In this document: positions 15,787-22,191 of the stretch, piece after piece | Layout: every line of letters starts with the position of its first letter | How positions within the stretch are numbered: the stretch's first letter is position 1 | IMG/VR virus record: IMGVR_UViG_3300021960_000357 | Span: 1 to 29,242 of that record | DNA from: a virus | Length of the DNA: 29,242 nt | Strand: one strand, 5' to 3' | Notes under the pieces: generated by a model | The model's input: the letters and a program-made list of their open reading frames with translations, nothing else | What the model was told of the DNA's origin: nothing | The model's database searches: none | Made by a program: the position numbers and the translations under genes

Positions 15787-16497
15787 TTGACCAAAAAATT
15801 TTCAAGGGTGCTTTTGATCTCTGATCTGCACCTACCATATGAACACCCAGACGCATTTGCCTTTCTTTCAGCATTAAAGAAACATATAAATCCAGATTGT
15901 GTCATAGGGGGCGGCGATGAAATTGACTTCCACGGAATATCGATGCACGACTCTGATCCAGATTTATATTCTGCTGGACACGAATTATATGAGGCTAAAA
16001 GAAAAATTAAAGAATTAGAAAAGATGTTCCCTACAATGAAGCTATTGCATAGCAATCATTCATCTTTAATTTATCGTAGAGGTTTAAAACACGGAATACC
16101 TAAAGGCTTATTAAAAGATTACAATGATTTTTTAGAAGTTGGTAAAGGCTGGGAATGGGTAGATAATTTAGTCATTAATTTATCAGATGGTAGTCAATGT
16201 TTTTTAACTCACGGAATGTCATCCAATGTATTAAAAGTTGCGATGCAATACGGAAAATCAGTAGTTCAATTTCATTATCATTCCACCTATTCTATACAAT
16301 ACTTTAGCAATCCAGATGCTTTAATATGGGCGATGCAGTTATCTTGCCTTGTCAATCAGAAAAGTTTGGCGTTTGCTTATGCTCGTAATTTTTCAAAAAG
16401 ATTTATTGTAGGTACAGGTGCTATTATAAATTCAAAACCTATTCTTTTCCCAATGGTATTAAATAACAAAGGACGCTGGATAGGTAAAATTGTTTGA
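15787..16497 (+). CDS. Calcineurin-like metallophosphoesterase
   Basis: A 236-residue phosphoesterase of the two-metal calcineurin fold. Visible motifs: Asp13-x-His15 (ISDLHLPYEH), Gly43-Asp44-x-x-Asp47 (GGGDEID), Asn90-His91 (SNHSS in place of GNHE/D), a later His in LTHGM, and a final His-x-His (QFHYHS in place of GHxH). Metal-binding residues are therefore kept while the surrounding glycines and acid are changed. Possible substrates are phosphorylated nucleic acids, nucleotides or proteins. The start is TTG, chosen because GAGGG lies seven bases upstream and no ATG is suitable. Confidence 0.8.
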   Translation: MTKKFSRVLLISDLHLPYEHPDAFAFLSALKKHINPDCVIGGGDEIDFHGISMHDSDPDLYSAGHELYEAKRKIKELEKMFPTMKLLHSNHSSLIYRRGLKHGIPKGLLKDYNDFLEVGKGWEWVDNLVINLSDGSQCFLTHGMSSNVLKVAMQYGKSVVQFHYHSTYSIQYFSNPDALIWAMQLSCLVNQKSLAFAYARNFSKRFIVGTGAIINSKPILFPMVLNNKGRWIGKIV

Positions 16498-16529
16498 TAT
16501 AATAATATAAATCTATTAATGTTCATCAA

Positions 16530-16751
16530 ATGAGTGCATTTAAAAAACAAGTCGGTGGAACACATTACAAAGATCATAAGATACAACCTTATGAATTTAT
16601 TCAAGAGAACAATTTAAACTACTTACAAGGCGTAGTTATAAAATACATAGTTCGATATCCACAGAAGAATGGAATACAAGACTTGGAAAAGATTATTCAC
16701 TATTGTCAATTAGAAATCGAAAGGTTAAAGAATGGTAATGGCAAGAATTAA
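16530..16751 (+). CDS. DUF3310-like phage protein (SaV-like)
   Basis: A 73-residue protein with the hallmark of DUF3310: KQVGGTHYKDHKIQPYEFI at residues 6-24, then NYLQGVVIKYIVRYPQKNG and a helical LEKIIHYCQLEIERL. Members are widespread in phages and are sometimes labelled nucleotide kinase, although no P-loop is present here. No clear ribosome binding site precedes the ATG. A four-codon ORF (16519-16533) ends at this start as ATGA, which may allow re-initiation. Confidence 0.8.
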   Translation: MSAFKKQVGGTHYKDHKIQPYEFIQENNLNYLQGVVIKYIVRYPQKNGIQDLEKIIHYCQLEIERLKNGNGKN

Positions 16752-17103
16752 AGTCCCAGATCGTATGCAAACAGTTAATATTCGTATGTCGATAGACAAT
16801 TTACGAGTGGTGGCTTCATTAGATTATAATTACAGTCCCACAGGAATTACGCCGATGGCGATATGGGTAAAGATTAAACCCAATGAAAGTACATTAGATC
16901 GTGAATTACGATCTTCTGGCAAGCTGGCTTCTCTATTAATGCAATATGGGTGTCCGATGAAAGAGATAGCCGACACACTAACAAAAGACAGTATAATCGG
17001 ACAAGTTGTAAACTATATAACAAAAAATTTAGAGGATATATTAGCTGGTAATCAACCAGATAAAATCCCTAATTTCTCAACTGACATTTATAAAATAAAA
17101 TAG
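16732..17103 (+). CDS. TSCPD-domain-like protein
   Basis: A 123-residue protein. The segment TPMAIWVKIKPNESTLDREL followed by SSGKLASLLMQYGCPMKEIA and a short helix recalls the TSCPD domain found at the C-terminus of B12-dependent ribonucleotide reductases and as a stand-alone phage domain (strand with a small/acidic start, then a helix ending LxxGxPxxEI). Cysteine Cys75 is in the helix rather than in a clear metal cluster. It overlaps the DUF3310-like gene by 20 bases. A link to nucleotide supply is an inference from the family. Confidence 0.5.
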   Translation: MVMARIKVPDRMQTVNIRMSIDNLRVVASLDYNYSPTGITPMAIWVKIKPNESTLDRELRSSGKLASLLMQYGCPMKEIADTLTKDSIIGQVVNYITKNLEDILAGNQPDKIPNFSTDIYKIK

Positions 17104-17113
17104 GAGAAACATT

Positions 17114-17218
17114 ATGGACTTTATGAATTATGTTTGGAAAGTAACTGACATAGCTAATTGGAAACTTCCACTATGGGCTGTTGCTTTAATTGTAATTGGA
17201 GTTGTAATCGTATTCTAA
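17114..17218 (+). CDS. Single-span membrane peptide next to endolysin
   Basis: A 34-residue peptide preceded by TAGGAGAAAC. Residues 17-34 form one membrane helix (LPLWAVALIVIGVVIVF) at the C-terminus, after a short polar start. The stop TAA overlaps the amidase ATG. Position right before the endolysin gene suggests a holin-type or accessory lysis peptide; other roles are possible. Confidence 0.6.
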   Translation: MDFMNYVWKVTDIANWKLPLWAVALIVIGVVIVF

Positions 17219-17637
17219 TGGAACTTAGAAAAAAAACAGATTATCTCATTATCCATTGTGCGGCTACTAAACCCTCAATGGATATTGGGGTTACTGAAAT
17301 TCGTAAATGGCATTTAGATCGTGGCTGGAGAGATGTAGGCTATCACTATATGATAAGAAGAAATGGTGAAGTTGAATTAGGTAGACGAGTAGATGATATG
17401 GCGGCTCACGCATCTGGTTATAATCACAATAGTATAGGTGTTTGCCTTATTGGTGGAATGGCTGATGACAATTCAGCAGAAAATAATTTTACAGATAGAC
17501 AATGGACAGCTTTGCTTGATTTAGTCAAACAGATCCAAGCGGACTATCCAGATATTAATGTCATAGGACATAACGAAGTAAGTCAAAAAGAATGTCCTAG
17601 CTTTGATGTACAACAATGGAAAGAAGATAATTTATAA
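17218..17637 (+). CDS. Endolysin, T7-lysozyme-like N-acetylmuramoyl-L-alanine amidase
   Basis: A 139-residue zinc amidase that cleaves the bond between muramic acid and L-alanine in peptidoglycan. All key T7 lysozyme residues appear at a constant offset of four: His13, Tyr42, His118, Lys124 and Cys126 match T7 His17, Tyr46, His122, Lys128 and Cys130 (zinc ligands and catalytic pair). Supporting motifs are YLIIHCAATKP and VIGHNEVSQKECPSFD. ATG 17218 overlaps the upstream stop; an in-frame extension to 17158 would only add an unrelated Cys-rich stretch inside the previous gene. No export signal is present, so it needs a holin. Confidence 0.92.
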   Translation: MELRKKTDYLIIHCAATKPSMDIGVTEIRKWHLDRGWRDVGYHYMIRRNGEVELGRRVDDMAAHASGYNHNSIGVCLIGGMADDNSAENNFTDRQWTALLDLVKQIQADYPDINVIGHNEVSQKECPSFDVQQWKEDNL

Positions 17638-18014
17638 TGTGGTTATCAATATTACCAACAGTTTTAAAAACAGGTGCTTCAATATTTGCTAATAGACAAA
17701 AAGCAAAAGTTTTAATGTCTGACGCTGAACTATTACACGCACAGAAGATGGCGAATGGCGAGGTGGAATACCAAGCGGCTGTAAGACAATCAAATGACAA
17801 AGGCTGGAAAGACGAGTTCGTTTTAATTTTGGTATCTGCACCTGTAATATTATTAATATGGTCAGTATTCTCGGACGATCCAAACATACAAGAAAAGCTA
17901 GATATGTTTTTTGATAAGTTTTCTAATTTGCCTTTCTGGTATCAATCGTTATTTATTGGAGTAGTCGCAAGCATATATGGTTTAAAAGGTGCGGACATAT
18001 TTAAGAAAAAATGA
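17637..18014 (+). CDS. Holin-like membrane protein
   Basis: A 125-residue protein with an amphipathic N-terminus (WLSILPTVLKTGASIF), a charged middle, a membrane span at about 62-78 (FVLILVSAPVILLIWSVF), another at about 97-117 (LPFWYQSLFIGVVASIYGL), and a Lys-rich end. It resembles the 3TM holins of alphaproteobacterial phages and gene transfer agents. It starts on the amidase stop (TAATG), the usual endolysin-holin coupling. Confidence 0.7.
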   Translation: MWLSILPTVLKTGASIFANRQKAKVLMSDAELLHAQKMANGEVEYQAAVRQSNDKGWKDEFVLILVSAPVILLIWSVFSDDPNIQEKLDMFFDKFSNLPFWYQSLFIGVVASIYGLKGADIFKKK

Positions 18015-18301
18015 AAAAGATAAAGGTGACACTTCACCAACCTTTAAACATCTTCACCTTAGTTAAATCTCTTTTAACAATTACAATCCTAGAAGAAGTT
18101 GTTGCACAATATGAACTCATTGATCTTTACCCTTCATTGGAAAGAACGCACACACTTGAAAAGCTAATCAAAGCTAATAAAGATAATGTTTACGCTAGTG
18201 ATGTTAGATTGGATTGTTTCTATGAATGTACTGAATTAGAAGATCGAGAACTCTTGGCGAGAGATTTCTCAACCAAGAGCCACGACTTAACGATTAATTA
18301 A
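18011..18301 (+). CDS. Last gene of the rightward unit, hypothetical
   Basis: A 96-residue protein overlapping the holin-like gene by four bases. It begins with strand-helix segments (KVTLHQPLNIFTLVKSLLTI) and ends with an acidic, Cys-containing part (DCFYECTELEDRELLARDF). No family recognised. It overlaps a - strand ORF by four bases tail to tail, marking the point where the two transcription units converge. Confidence 0.5.
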   Translation: MKKIKVTLHQPLNIFTLVKSLLTITILEEVVAQYELIDLYPSLERTHTLEKLIKANKDNVYASDVRLDCFYECTELEDRELLARDFSTKSHDLTIN

Positions 18302-18405
18302 AGATCACCAAATTCATCTTTAAACATTTTGATATAAGCTATTAAGCCCATATAACCTACCACCCCTAAGAGTGGTAGAATTACAAAGTATAATAAGTTT
18401 TCCAT
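18298..18405 (-). CDS. Single-span membrane mini-protein
   Basis: A 35-residue ORF on the - strand with a good ribosome binding site (AGAAAGGG, 18412-18419). Most of it is one membrane helix (LLYFVILPLLGVVGYMGLIA) with a short acidic cytoplasmic-type end (KMFKDEFGDL). It is the last gene of the leftward unit and follows the hairpin that ends the upstream gene. A 7-bp inverted repeat (CTACCAC 18357-18363, GTGGTAG 18372-18378) lies inside it and may help stop transcription from the + strand. Confidence 0.55.
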   Translation of the reverse strand: MENLLYFVILPLLGVVGYMGLIAYIKMFKDEFGDL

Positions 18406-18420
18406 TATATAACCCTTTCT

Positions 18421-18440
18421 GGGGTGGCTTACGCCACCCT
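18421..18440. terminator. Duplicated GGTGGC hairpin, copy 1
   Basis: GGGTGGC, loop TTAC, GCCACCC form a perfect 7-bp stem. The - strand gene upstream has its TAA stop inside the loop. The same 17 bases (GGTGGCTTACGCCACCC) recur at 23623-23639. On the + strand it is followed by TCTCTGTTGTT, so it could terminate late transcripts; on the - strand it is followed directly by a ribosome binding site. Confidence 0.6.
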
Positions 18441-18839
18441 CTCTGTTGTTAAGATGTAATTATTTTTTACTGATTCTTTTCTAGTATCATCTTGTCTTTT
18501 TAAAGGACAATCTAAAAAATAAATCTTATTTAATTCATTTTCGATTTCACAAAAGTAAAAAGCTCCATTGTGCAAACAATGTGTGCTACTTACTTTGTTT
18601 AAAAGTTTTTCACCAAAAGATTGATTAAAACTTTTTATATTTTTTGTGTCATAAATATAAAAAATATCGCCTTTGTTAGTTACCATAAAACCATATTCTT
18701 TACTTGCAAAATCATAATTGTCTTTAACAAAGCCCTCGTATTCGTGATGACCTTTAATTTGTTTTTGTAAATTTAGAGCATCGTCTAAATTATCAAATTT
18801 AGTAAATTCAACTATGTTTGTGTTTTTATATTTTTTCAT
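18429..18839 (-). CDS. Leftward gene with dedicated leader and stop-loop hairpin
   Basis: A 136-residue protein without recognised domains. It is mixed alpha/beta, with a Cys-rich second half (THCLHNGAFYFCEIENELNK, then FLDCPLK) and basic ends. No membrane segment. It is preceded by an AACGAAAGGGAC ribosome binding site and an AT-rich leader that resembles the leader of the 23652-23897 gene, so the two may be controlled together. The gap upstream (244 bases) separates it from the HNH gene, suggesting its own promoter. Its stop codon lies in a hairpin loop. Confidence 0.6.
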   Translation of the reverse strand: MKKYKNTNIVEFTKFDNLDDALNLQKQIKGHHEYEGFVKDNYDFASKEYGFMVTNKGDIFYIYDTKNIKSFNQSFGEKLLNKVSSTHCLHNGAFYFCEIENELNKIYFLDCPLKRQDDTRKESVKNNYILTTERVA

Positions 18840-18854
18840 TGTAGTCCCTTTCGT

Positions 18855-18890
18855 TTTGTTAATACCTATTTATATCAACATTTGTTAATA
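18855..18890 (-). promoter_or_regulatory. Candidate promoter with paired TATTAACAAA boxes
   Basis: Reading the - strand, TATTAACAAA at 18890-18881 and again at 18864-18855 flank a TATAAAT (18874-18868) that would serve as the -10 element. The downstream box runs into AACGAAAGGGAC. The same TATTAACAAA, TATAAAT and AACGAAAGGGAC order is found upstream of the 23652-23897 gene. A plausible -35 is weak. Confidence 0.5.
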
Positions 18891-18966
18891 TATCCAAACA
18901 AATAAAACATTATTTTCACTTTTTTTTATTATTCTGAGGTTTTGTTCCTCTAATGTTCTATTTATC

Positions 18967-18999
18967 AAAAATGCCCTAAAATACGCCTAAAAATGCTCA
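18967..18999. repeat. Three 11-bp tandem repeats (iteron-like)
   Basis: AAAAATGCCCT (18967-18977), AAAATACGCCT (18978-18988) and AAAAATGCTCA (18989-18999) are adjacent and spaced by about one helical turn. They lie in a non-coding, palindrome-rich 244-base gap. Such an arrangement fits a protein-binding array such as an origin or operator. Sequence identity between units is partial. Confidence 0.5.
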
Positions 19000-19032
19000 A
19001 GGCTTCTGCAAAGATCAAATTTAACTTAATAT

Positions 19033-19076
19033 GCTCATTTTGAGCCTCTTATAGCGTTTAAATGCTATTTAAAACG
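19033..19076. other. Two adjacent palindromes in the 18840-19083 gap
   Basis: GCTCA/TGAGC (19033-19037, 19041-19045) makes a 5-bp stem with a 3-base loop. CGTTTAAAT (19055-19063) pairs with ATTTAAAACG (19067-19076) with one bulged base. They lie just after the HNH gene stop and could be a terminator for the leftward operon, or structural parts of an origin with the nearby 11-bp repeats. No T run follows on the - strand. Confidence 0.45.
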
Positions 19077-19083
19077 AGTTTTT

Positions 19084-19557
19084 TCATTCATATTCCCCCT
19101 TACGATCAATAACTTCCCAAATGTCTTTTATTGAGGGTTCTAGCAATACTATCAATTCTAGGTTACTTAATCTATCTAATATGATCTGTTTTTTATTCAT
19201 TTGTGATCTAACCATCTTTTTTAAACTGCCTTCTAATTCACTAATATCTTCTTTGGTATGATGTGGCATAGATAATAAGTTCTTAAATTTCTTATTATAT
19301 AATTTAATTAAAAATTCTGCTCTTTCAGAAATAGTAATTATAAATCTATTGCCTAATGAAACATTACATTGTTTACAGGAAGGAATGGTATTAGATTTAT
19401 TAGTTGATGCACTTTTTGGATTAAAATTAGAAATTGATCTTGGGATAATGTGATCTCTATCTGTTGCTGACTCACCACAATAGGCACAAGTATATTTATT
19501 AAATATTTTTGTTATTTTTGTATCTTTATCTAATTCTTCTAAAATTTCTAAATTCAT
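19084..19557 (-). CDS. HNH endonuclease
   Basis: A 157-residue metal-dependent DNA endonuclease. The HNH core is complete: Cys24-x-x-Cys27, then Asp35-His36 in DRDHIIPRS, an Asn in the loop, and Cys61-x-x-Cys64-Asn65 (PSCKQCN). The two CxxC pairs hold a structural zinc and DRDH supplies the catalytic His. The C-terminal half is helical and basic. It starts at the preceding stop (TAATG on the - strand). As part of a recombination operon it may process replication or packaging intermediates, or degrade host DNA; a free-standing homing endonuclease is less likely. Confidence 0.88.
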   Translation of the reverse strand: MNLEILEELDKDTKITKIFNKYTCAYCGESATDRDHIIPRSISNFNPKSASTNKSNTIPSCKQCNVSLGNRFIITISERAEFLIKLYNKKFKNLLSMPHHTKEDISELEGSLKKMVRSQMNKKQIILDRLSNLELIVLLEPSIKDIWEVIDRKGEYE

Positions 19558-19985
19558 TATGGCAAATTACCGATATGTTCAGCACAATCTAATTTAAGAT
19601 AATAGACTTCTTTCTCTATTTTCTCATTATTATCAAATTCTGTTGTAGCTGGACACATCAAAGTCGATATTGGCGGCATTTGATTGAATAGATATAAGTT
19701 AGTCACATTCCAGCCTATGATCTCACCAGACTCAAAGCTGTTTATATACCAAAACTTTTTGCGGTTATCAAACGCCTCTTTCATTAGCCTTTTATACTTA
19801 TCCCTCTCTAAGATGTAATCGTTATATCTATTTAACTCAAAGTCTCGGTGTTTTAGTTCAACGATGGCATATTTGGATTTACAATCAAAATAAGAGTATT
19901 CATCATAGTATTGGTATTCCAGGGGATATAGAGCAAACTTAGTTTTATTTAATACTGATACGACTGCTAATTCTTTTTCAATCAT
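19557..19985 (-). CDS. PD-(D/E)XK-like nuclease, small
   Basis: A 142-residue protein with a compact restriction-enzyme-like core: Asp34 (FDCKSKYAIVELKHR) followed by Glu43-x-Lys45 on a strand, flanked by helices (RYNDYILERDKYKRLMKEAF). A second strand follows (KKFWYINSF). This D-(x)n-ExK spacing fits PD-(D/E)XK nucleases; catalytic activity is inferred. It overlaps the upstream gene by four bases (ATGA) and shares the HNH gene's start region. Probably acts on branched or linear DNA with the other nucleases of the operon. Confidence 0.55.
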   Translation of the reverse strand: MIEKELAVVSVLNKTKFALYPLEYQYYDEYSYFDCKSKYAIVELKHRDFELNRYNDYILERDKYKRLMKEAFDNRKKFWYINSFESGEIIGWNVTNLYLFNQMPPISTLMCPATTEFDNNEKIEKEVYYLKLDCAEHIGNLP

Positions 19986-20317
19986 AATCCGTGCTGAAGC
20001 AAAGTCCTTTGAGTTGAATGATAAGTTCGCAATAATTCAATATGGATTTTATGAGCCTCGTATTCAGCCCACTTACGACCATAATCTATTTCTGCCTCGT
20101 CAATCTTTTCATCAAGTGCCGCTAAATCCTCATCAGCTTTAGCTTTCATCTCAGCGTCTTTTTGAGTAGCTGTTAATCTGTGTTTTAGATATAAACGAGA
20201 TTTTAAACGATCACGCTGTCGCAATAATGAATCAACACCAACTTTAGATTCTCTTGCAACTTTGCTAAGAGTTTCAGTCTGTTGTTTTAGTTCTTGTAAT
20301 TCTTGTAATGTATTCAT
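19982..20317 (-). CDS. Coiled-coil protein of the recombination operon
   Basis: A 111-residue, highly charged helical protein with heptad-type spacing along most of its length (LQELQELKQQTETLSKVA; DEDLAALDEKIDEAEIDYGR). The C-terminus, HIELLRTYHSTQRTLLQHGL, matches short coiled-coil phage proteins that often neighbour exonucleases and ssDNA-binding proteins. No ribosome binding site precedes the ATG. A nine-codon ORF (ATG at 20343) overlaps this start as ATGA. Function is not established; a recombination accessory role is inference. Confidence 0.5.
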   Translation of the reverse strand: MNTLQELQELKQQTETLSKVARESKVGVDSLLRQRDRLKSRLYLKHRLTATQKDAEMKAKADEDLAALDEKIDEAEIDYGRKWAEYEAHKIHIELLRTYHSTQRTLLQHGL

Positions 20318-20323
20318 AGCTGG

Positions 20324-20367
20324 CGAGAGGTAAGTAAACGCATAGGGGTAGTCAAAACTTACCTCTC
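20324..20367. promoter_or_regulatory. 11-bp inverted repeat before a gene with no ribosome binding site
   Basis: GAGAGGTAAGT (20324-20334) and ACTTACCTCTC (20357-20367) are a perfect inverted repeat around 22 bases. On the - strand the upstream arm contains AAGGAGTTTATG-linked mini ORF (MRGKF, five codons), and the gene below it lacks a Shine-Dalgarno. This suggests control of translation by hairpin formation. Confidence 0.6.
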
Positions 20368-20376
20368 ATAAACTCC

Positions 20377-20898
20377 TTATCTGTTTAGTTGGATAAAGAA
20401 ACTTGTAGCTATGTCTTTCTTCAAGCCTGTATCTAATTTAGCAAGATATTCGTGAGTATGTATTGTCTTAAATATCTTAGCATAAAGATCAGCATAGTTA
20501 TTTATCTTAGCTTGAATCGGATCGTCTTTGACATTAGCTCCATAATTAAAGTCAGTATCATCATCAAGATCATCTTTTATTGTTTCAACTGTTGCGTCTG
20601 GAAACGCCTCTTTAATATCGGCAACAACATCATTTAGAACTTTTACTTTCTTATCGTTATCAATATTCACCCAACCTTTATTGACGTAATAACTAAAAGA
20701 TATTTTATTACCTTCTTTAGCCCAGTCTGGCATTTCATCATTATCAATAAATAAGTTACAGGTAAAATTATTATACTGTTCCTTATATGAGTTAGACGAT
20801 TTAATATCTTCGTTATCCTCTAAAGGTTTCAAAGACATTCCAAACTTACCACCTTTAGGTGGAAAGATTTTATTTATTTCGCATTGTATATTAGCCAT
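20377..20898 (-). CDS. Probable ssDNA-binding protein
   Basis: A 173-residue acidic protein. The N-terminal 100 residues are beta-rich (NIQCEINKIFPPKGGKFG, then KISFSYYVNKGWVNIDNDKK), consistent with an OB fold. The middle is very acidic (TIKDDLDDDTDFNYG), and a helical end follows. It lies immediately upstream of an exonuclease gene and overlaps it by eight bases, like many phage ssDNA-binding/exonuclease pairs. No direct signature was seen, so the call rests on fold type and neighbourhood. Confidence 0.5.
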   Translation of the reverse strand: MANIQCEINKIFPPKGGKFGMSLKPLEDNEDIKSSNSYKEQYNNFTCNLFIDNDEMPDWAKEGNKISFSYYVNKGWVNIDNDKKVKVLNDVVADIKEAFPDATVETIKDDLDDDTDFNYGANVKDDPIQAKINNYADLYAKIFKTIHTHEYLAKLDTGLKKDIATSFFIQLNR

Positions 20899-21679
20899 TG
20901 TTTAGTACTCCTTCATATAGCTTTGTTATTTGTTCTTTAAACTTCTTATCTGAAAAATAGAAGCTACTTAAATCTGGATATGGAAATGATAATAACCAAT
21001 CAGCTTTTGACTTACACATATCGTCAACCCTTTCGATTAATTTCATATTATGATAAATGATTTTCCACCCTTCCTCTAAGTAATTTTCTGAAATTTCCAG
21101 ATAATTAGTTTTCTTATTTGATACATACAGTAGAGCAAATTTCCTATTTTGACCAGTTAATTTCCAATAAAGTGACTGTTGCAAAAAATGAGATGGATTC
21201 ATTTGCATAGCACTTTCTAAAGAACTTGGTACTCTTTTGGTTGTTTTAATGTCTATTACCAATGGCATTGGTACATTCTTAAAATAACTAAAATCCATAA
21301 ATCCGTGTATGCCATATTTTAATCCAAACTCTTTACCATCATTGAACACCCTTTCTTGGTATTTCTCTGGTCGTTTAAGTTGTCTAGATTCTAATTCTTC
21401 TGCAATCTGAAAACCACATTGAATAGCAAACTGCAACTCATCATCACTTTGACCGCCCAGCTTTTTCCATTTCTTAGTGGCGTAATCTATTGCTTGATCT
21501 TTAGTTGGATCTTTAGCCATCATATAATAAGCTAGCGGCTCTGAAACGTTTCCCCTGATGGCGGCATCACCATATCCTGATTTAATACCCATAATCTTGT
21601 CGGCAACAAACAACTGAGGTACTTTCACAAATTTATCAGTTGATGACGCTGAATGTTTAAAGTTTTTAAGCAACGACAT
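20891..21679 (-). CDS. PD-(D/E)XK exonuclease, Cas4/RecB-like
   Basis: A 262-residue nuclease of the RecB-nuclease superfamily. Visible motifs: Glu47 in VSEPLAYY, Asp129 in HGFMDF, Asp143-Ile-Lys145 (VIDIKTTK) and Gln167-x-x-x-Tyr171 (FLQQSLYW), the QxxxY feature typical of this group. These proteins degrade DNA from ends, often 5' to 3', making single strands for annealing. Together with the ssDNA-binding-like protein it forms a probable phage recombination pair. It overlaps the membrane peptide gene upstream by 14 bases. Confidence 0.85.
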   Translation of the reverse strand: MSLLKNFKHSASSTDKFVKVPQLFVADKIMGIKSGYGDAAIRGNVSEPLAYYMMAKDPTKDQAIDYATKKWKKLGGQSDDELQFAIQCGFQIAEELESRQLKRPEKYQERVFNDGKEFGLKYGIHGFMDFSYFKNVPMPLVIDIKTTKRVPSSLESAMQMNPSHFLQQSLYWKLTGQNRKFALLYVSNKKTNYLEISENYLEEGWKIIYHNMKLIERVDDMCKSKADWLLSFPYPDLSSFYFSDKKFKEQITKLYEGVLNNG

Positions 21680-21758
21680 AAGCCACCAATAGGACAGTTA
21701 TAATTAAAACAATTACAACAGCTATTACAAACTTTCCAAATGTAGTAAAGTAGTTCAT
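21666..21758 (-). CDS. Single-span membrane peptide
   Basis: A 30-residue peptide consisting of a short polar start and one long membrane helix (KFVIAVVIVLIITVLLVAYV). A strong ribosome binding site (GGGGGAAAAC) precedes the ATG, and it overlaps its neighbours at both ends. No domain. Small membrane peptides in early phage operons often affect host membrane processes or superinfection; nothing here shows which. Confidence 0.6.
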   Translation of the reverse strand: MNYFTTFGKFVIAVVIVLIITVLLVAYVVA

Positions 21759-21916
21759 AAGTTTTCCCCCTTTTTAATTTTAGTTTTAGCTCTCTCTAAA
21801 GCATTTTTATCAAAATTATCTAGTTCTTCTGCTAATACCCATTTTATAAATGCTTTATATTCAGCCCTAGTCATTTTAATATTTAATTCTCTATATCCGT
21901 GATTCTGATTCACCAT
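21755..21916 (-). CDS. Small charged helical protein
   Basis: A 53-residue ORF with AGGAG nine bases before the ATG. It is mostly one or two amphipathic helices (RAEYKAFIKWVLAEELDNFD, then ALERAKTKIKKGE). The stop overlaps the membrane peptide start by four bases (ATGA). No family recognised. It is part of a run of overlapping mini-genes in the early operon. Confidence 0.55.
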   Translation of the reverse strand: MVNQNHGYRELNIKMTRAEYKAFIKWVLAEELDNFDKNALERAKTKIKKGENL

Positions 21917-22040
21917 TATCTTCATCTCCTAATTCACAGAATACATTCTCACAGTCGATACATATATTCTGATAGTTAATTTCATCGTGATCGCACATAG
22001 CTCCACACTCTTTACAAACTAATATTTTTCTACCTAACAT
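21891..22040 (-). CDS. Zinc-ribbon-like mini-protein
   Basis: A 49-residue ORF. Two cysteine pairs, CKEC (9-12) and CIDC (27-30), 15 residues apart, with further Cys16 and Cys35, make a typical small zinc ribbon or treble-clef-like knot (CKECGAMCDH, ICIDCENVFC), followed by an acidic tail. The ATG lies inside the end of the gene upstream on this strand, with a weak AT-rich leader. It may contact RNA, DNA or another protein; a phage regulator or anti-host factor is possible but unproven. Confidence 0.6.
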   Translation of the reverse strand: MLGRKILVCKECGAMCDHDEINYQNICIDCENVFCELGDEDNGESESRI

Positions 22041-22191
22041 TTAATTCTTCCGCTATGTCATCAACAGTAAACATTAGTTTCTCAATTTCATATTCGCACC
22101 AGCTTGATTTCACAAAAGTATATTGAGTGTAAACCATAAACAATAAACATATCGCTATTATAAAATGGATTATTCTATCTGTTGTTTTCAT
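22030..22191 (-). CDS. Single-span membrane protein
   Basis: A 53-residue protein starting at ATG 22191, preceded by GGGGGAAAT. An in-frame ATG at 22215 gives eight more residues but has no ribosome binding site. Residues 6-22 form a membrane helix (RIIHFIIAICLLFMVYTQY), followed by a soluble acidic part with a Trp-Cys pair. Orientation would be N-in. It overlaps both neighbours; function unknown. Confidence 0.55.
   Translation of the reverse strand: MKTTDRIIHFIIAICLLFMVYTQYTFVKSSWCEYEIEKLMFTVDDIAEELNVR

Noticed and set aside
18840-19083. tRNA or small structured RNA gene
   Set aside because: The palindromes are short and AT-rich, with no cloverleaf arms, anticodon loop or acceptor stem.
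21666-21690. GGTGGCTTA on the - strand as a third copy of the repeated hairpin
   Set aside because: Only nine bases match and the second arm is absent; it lies within a coding region.
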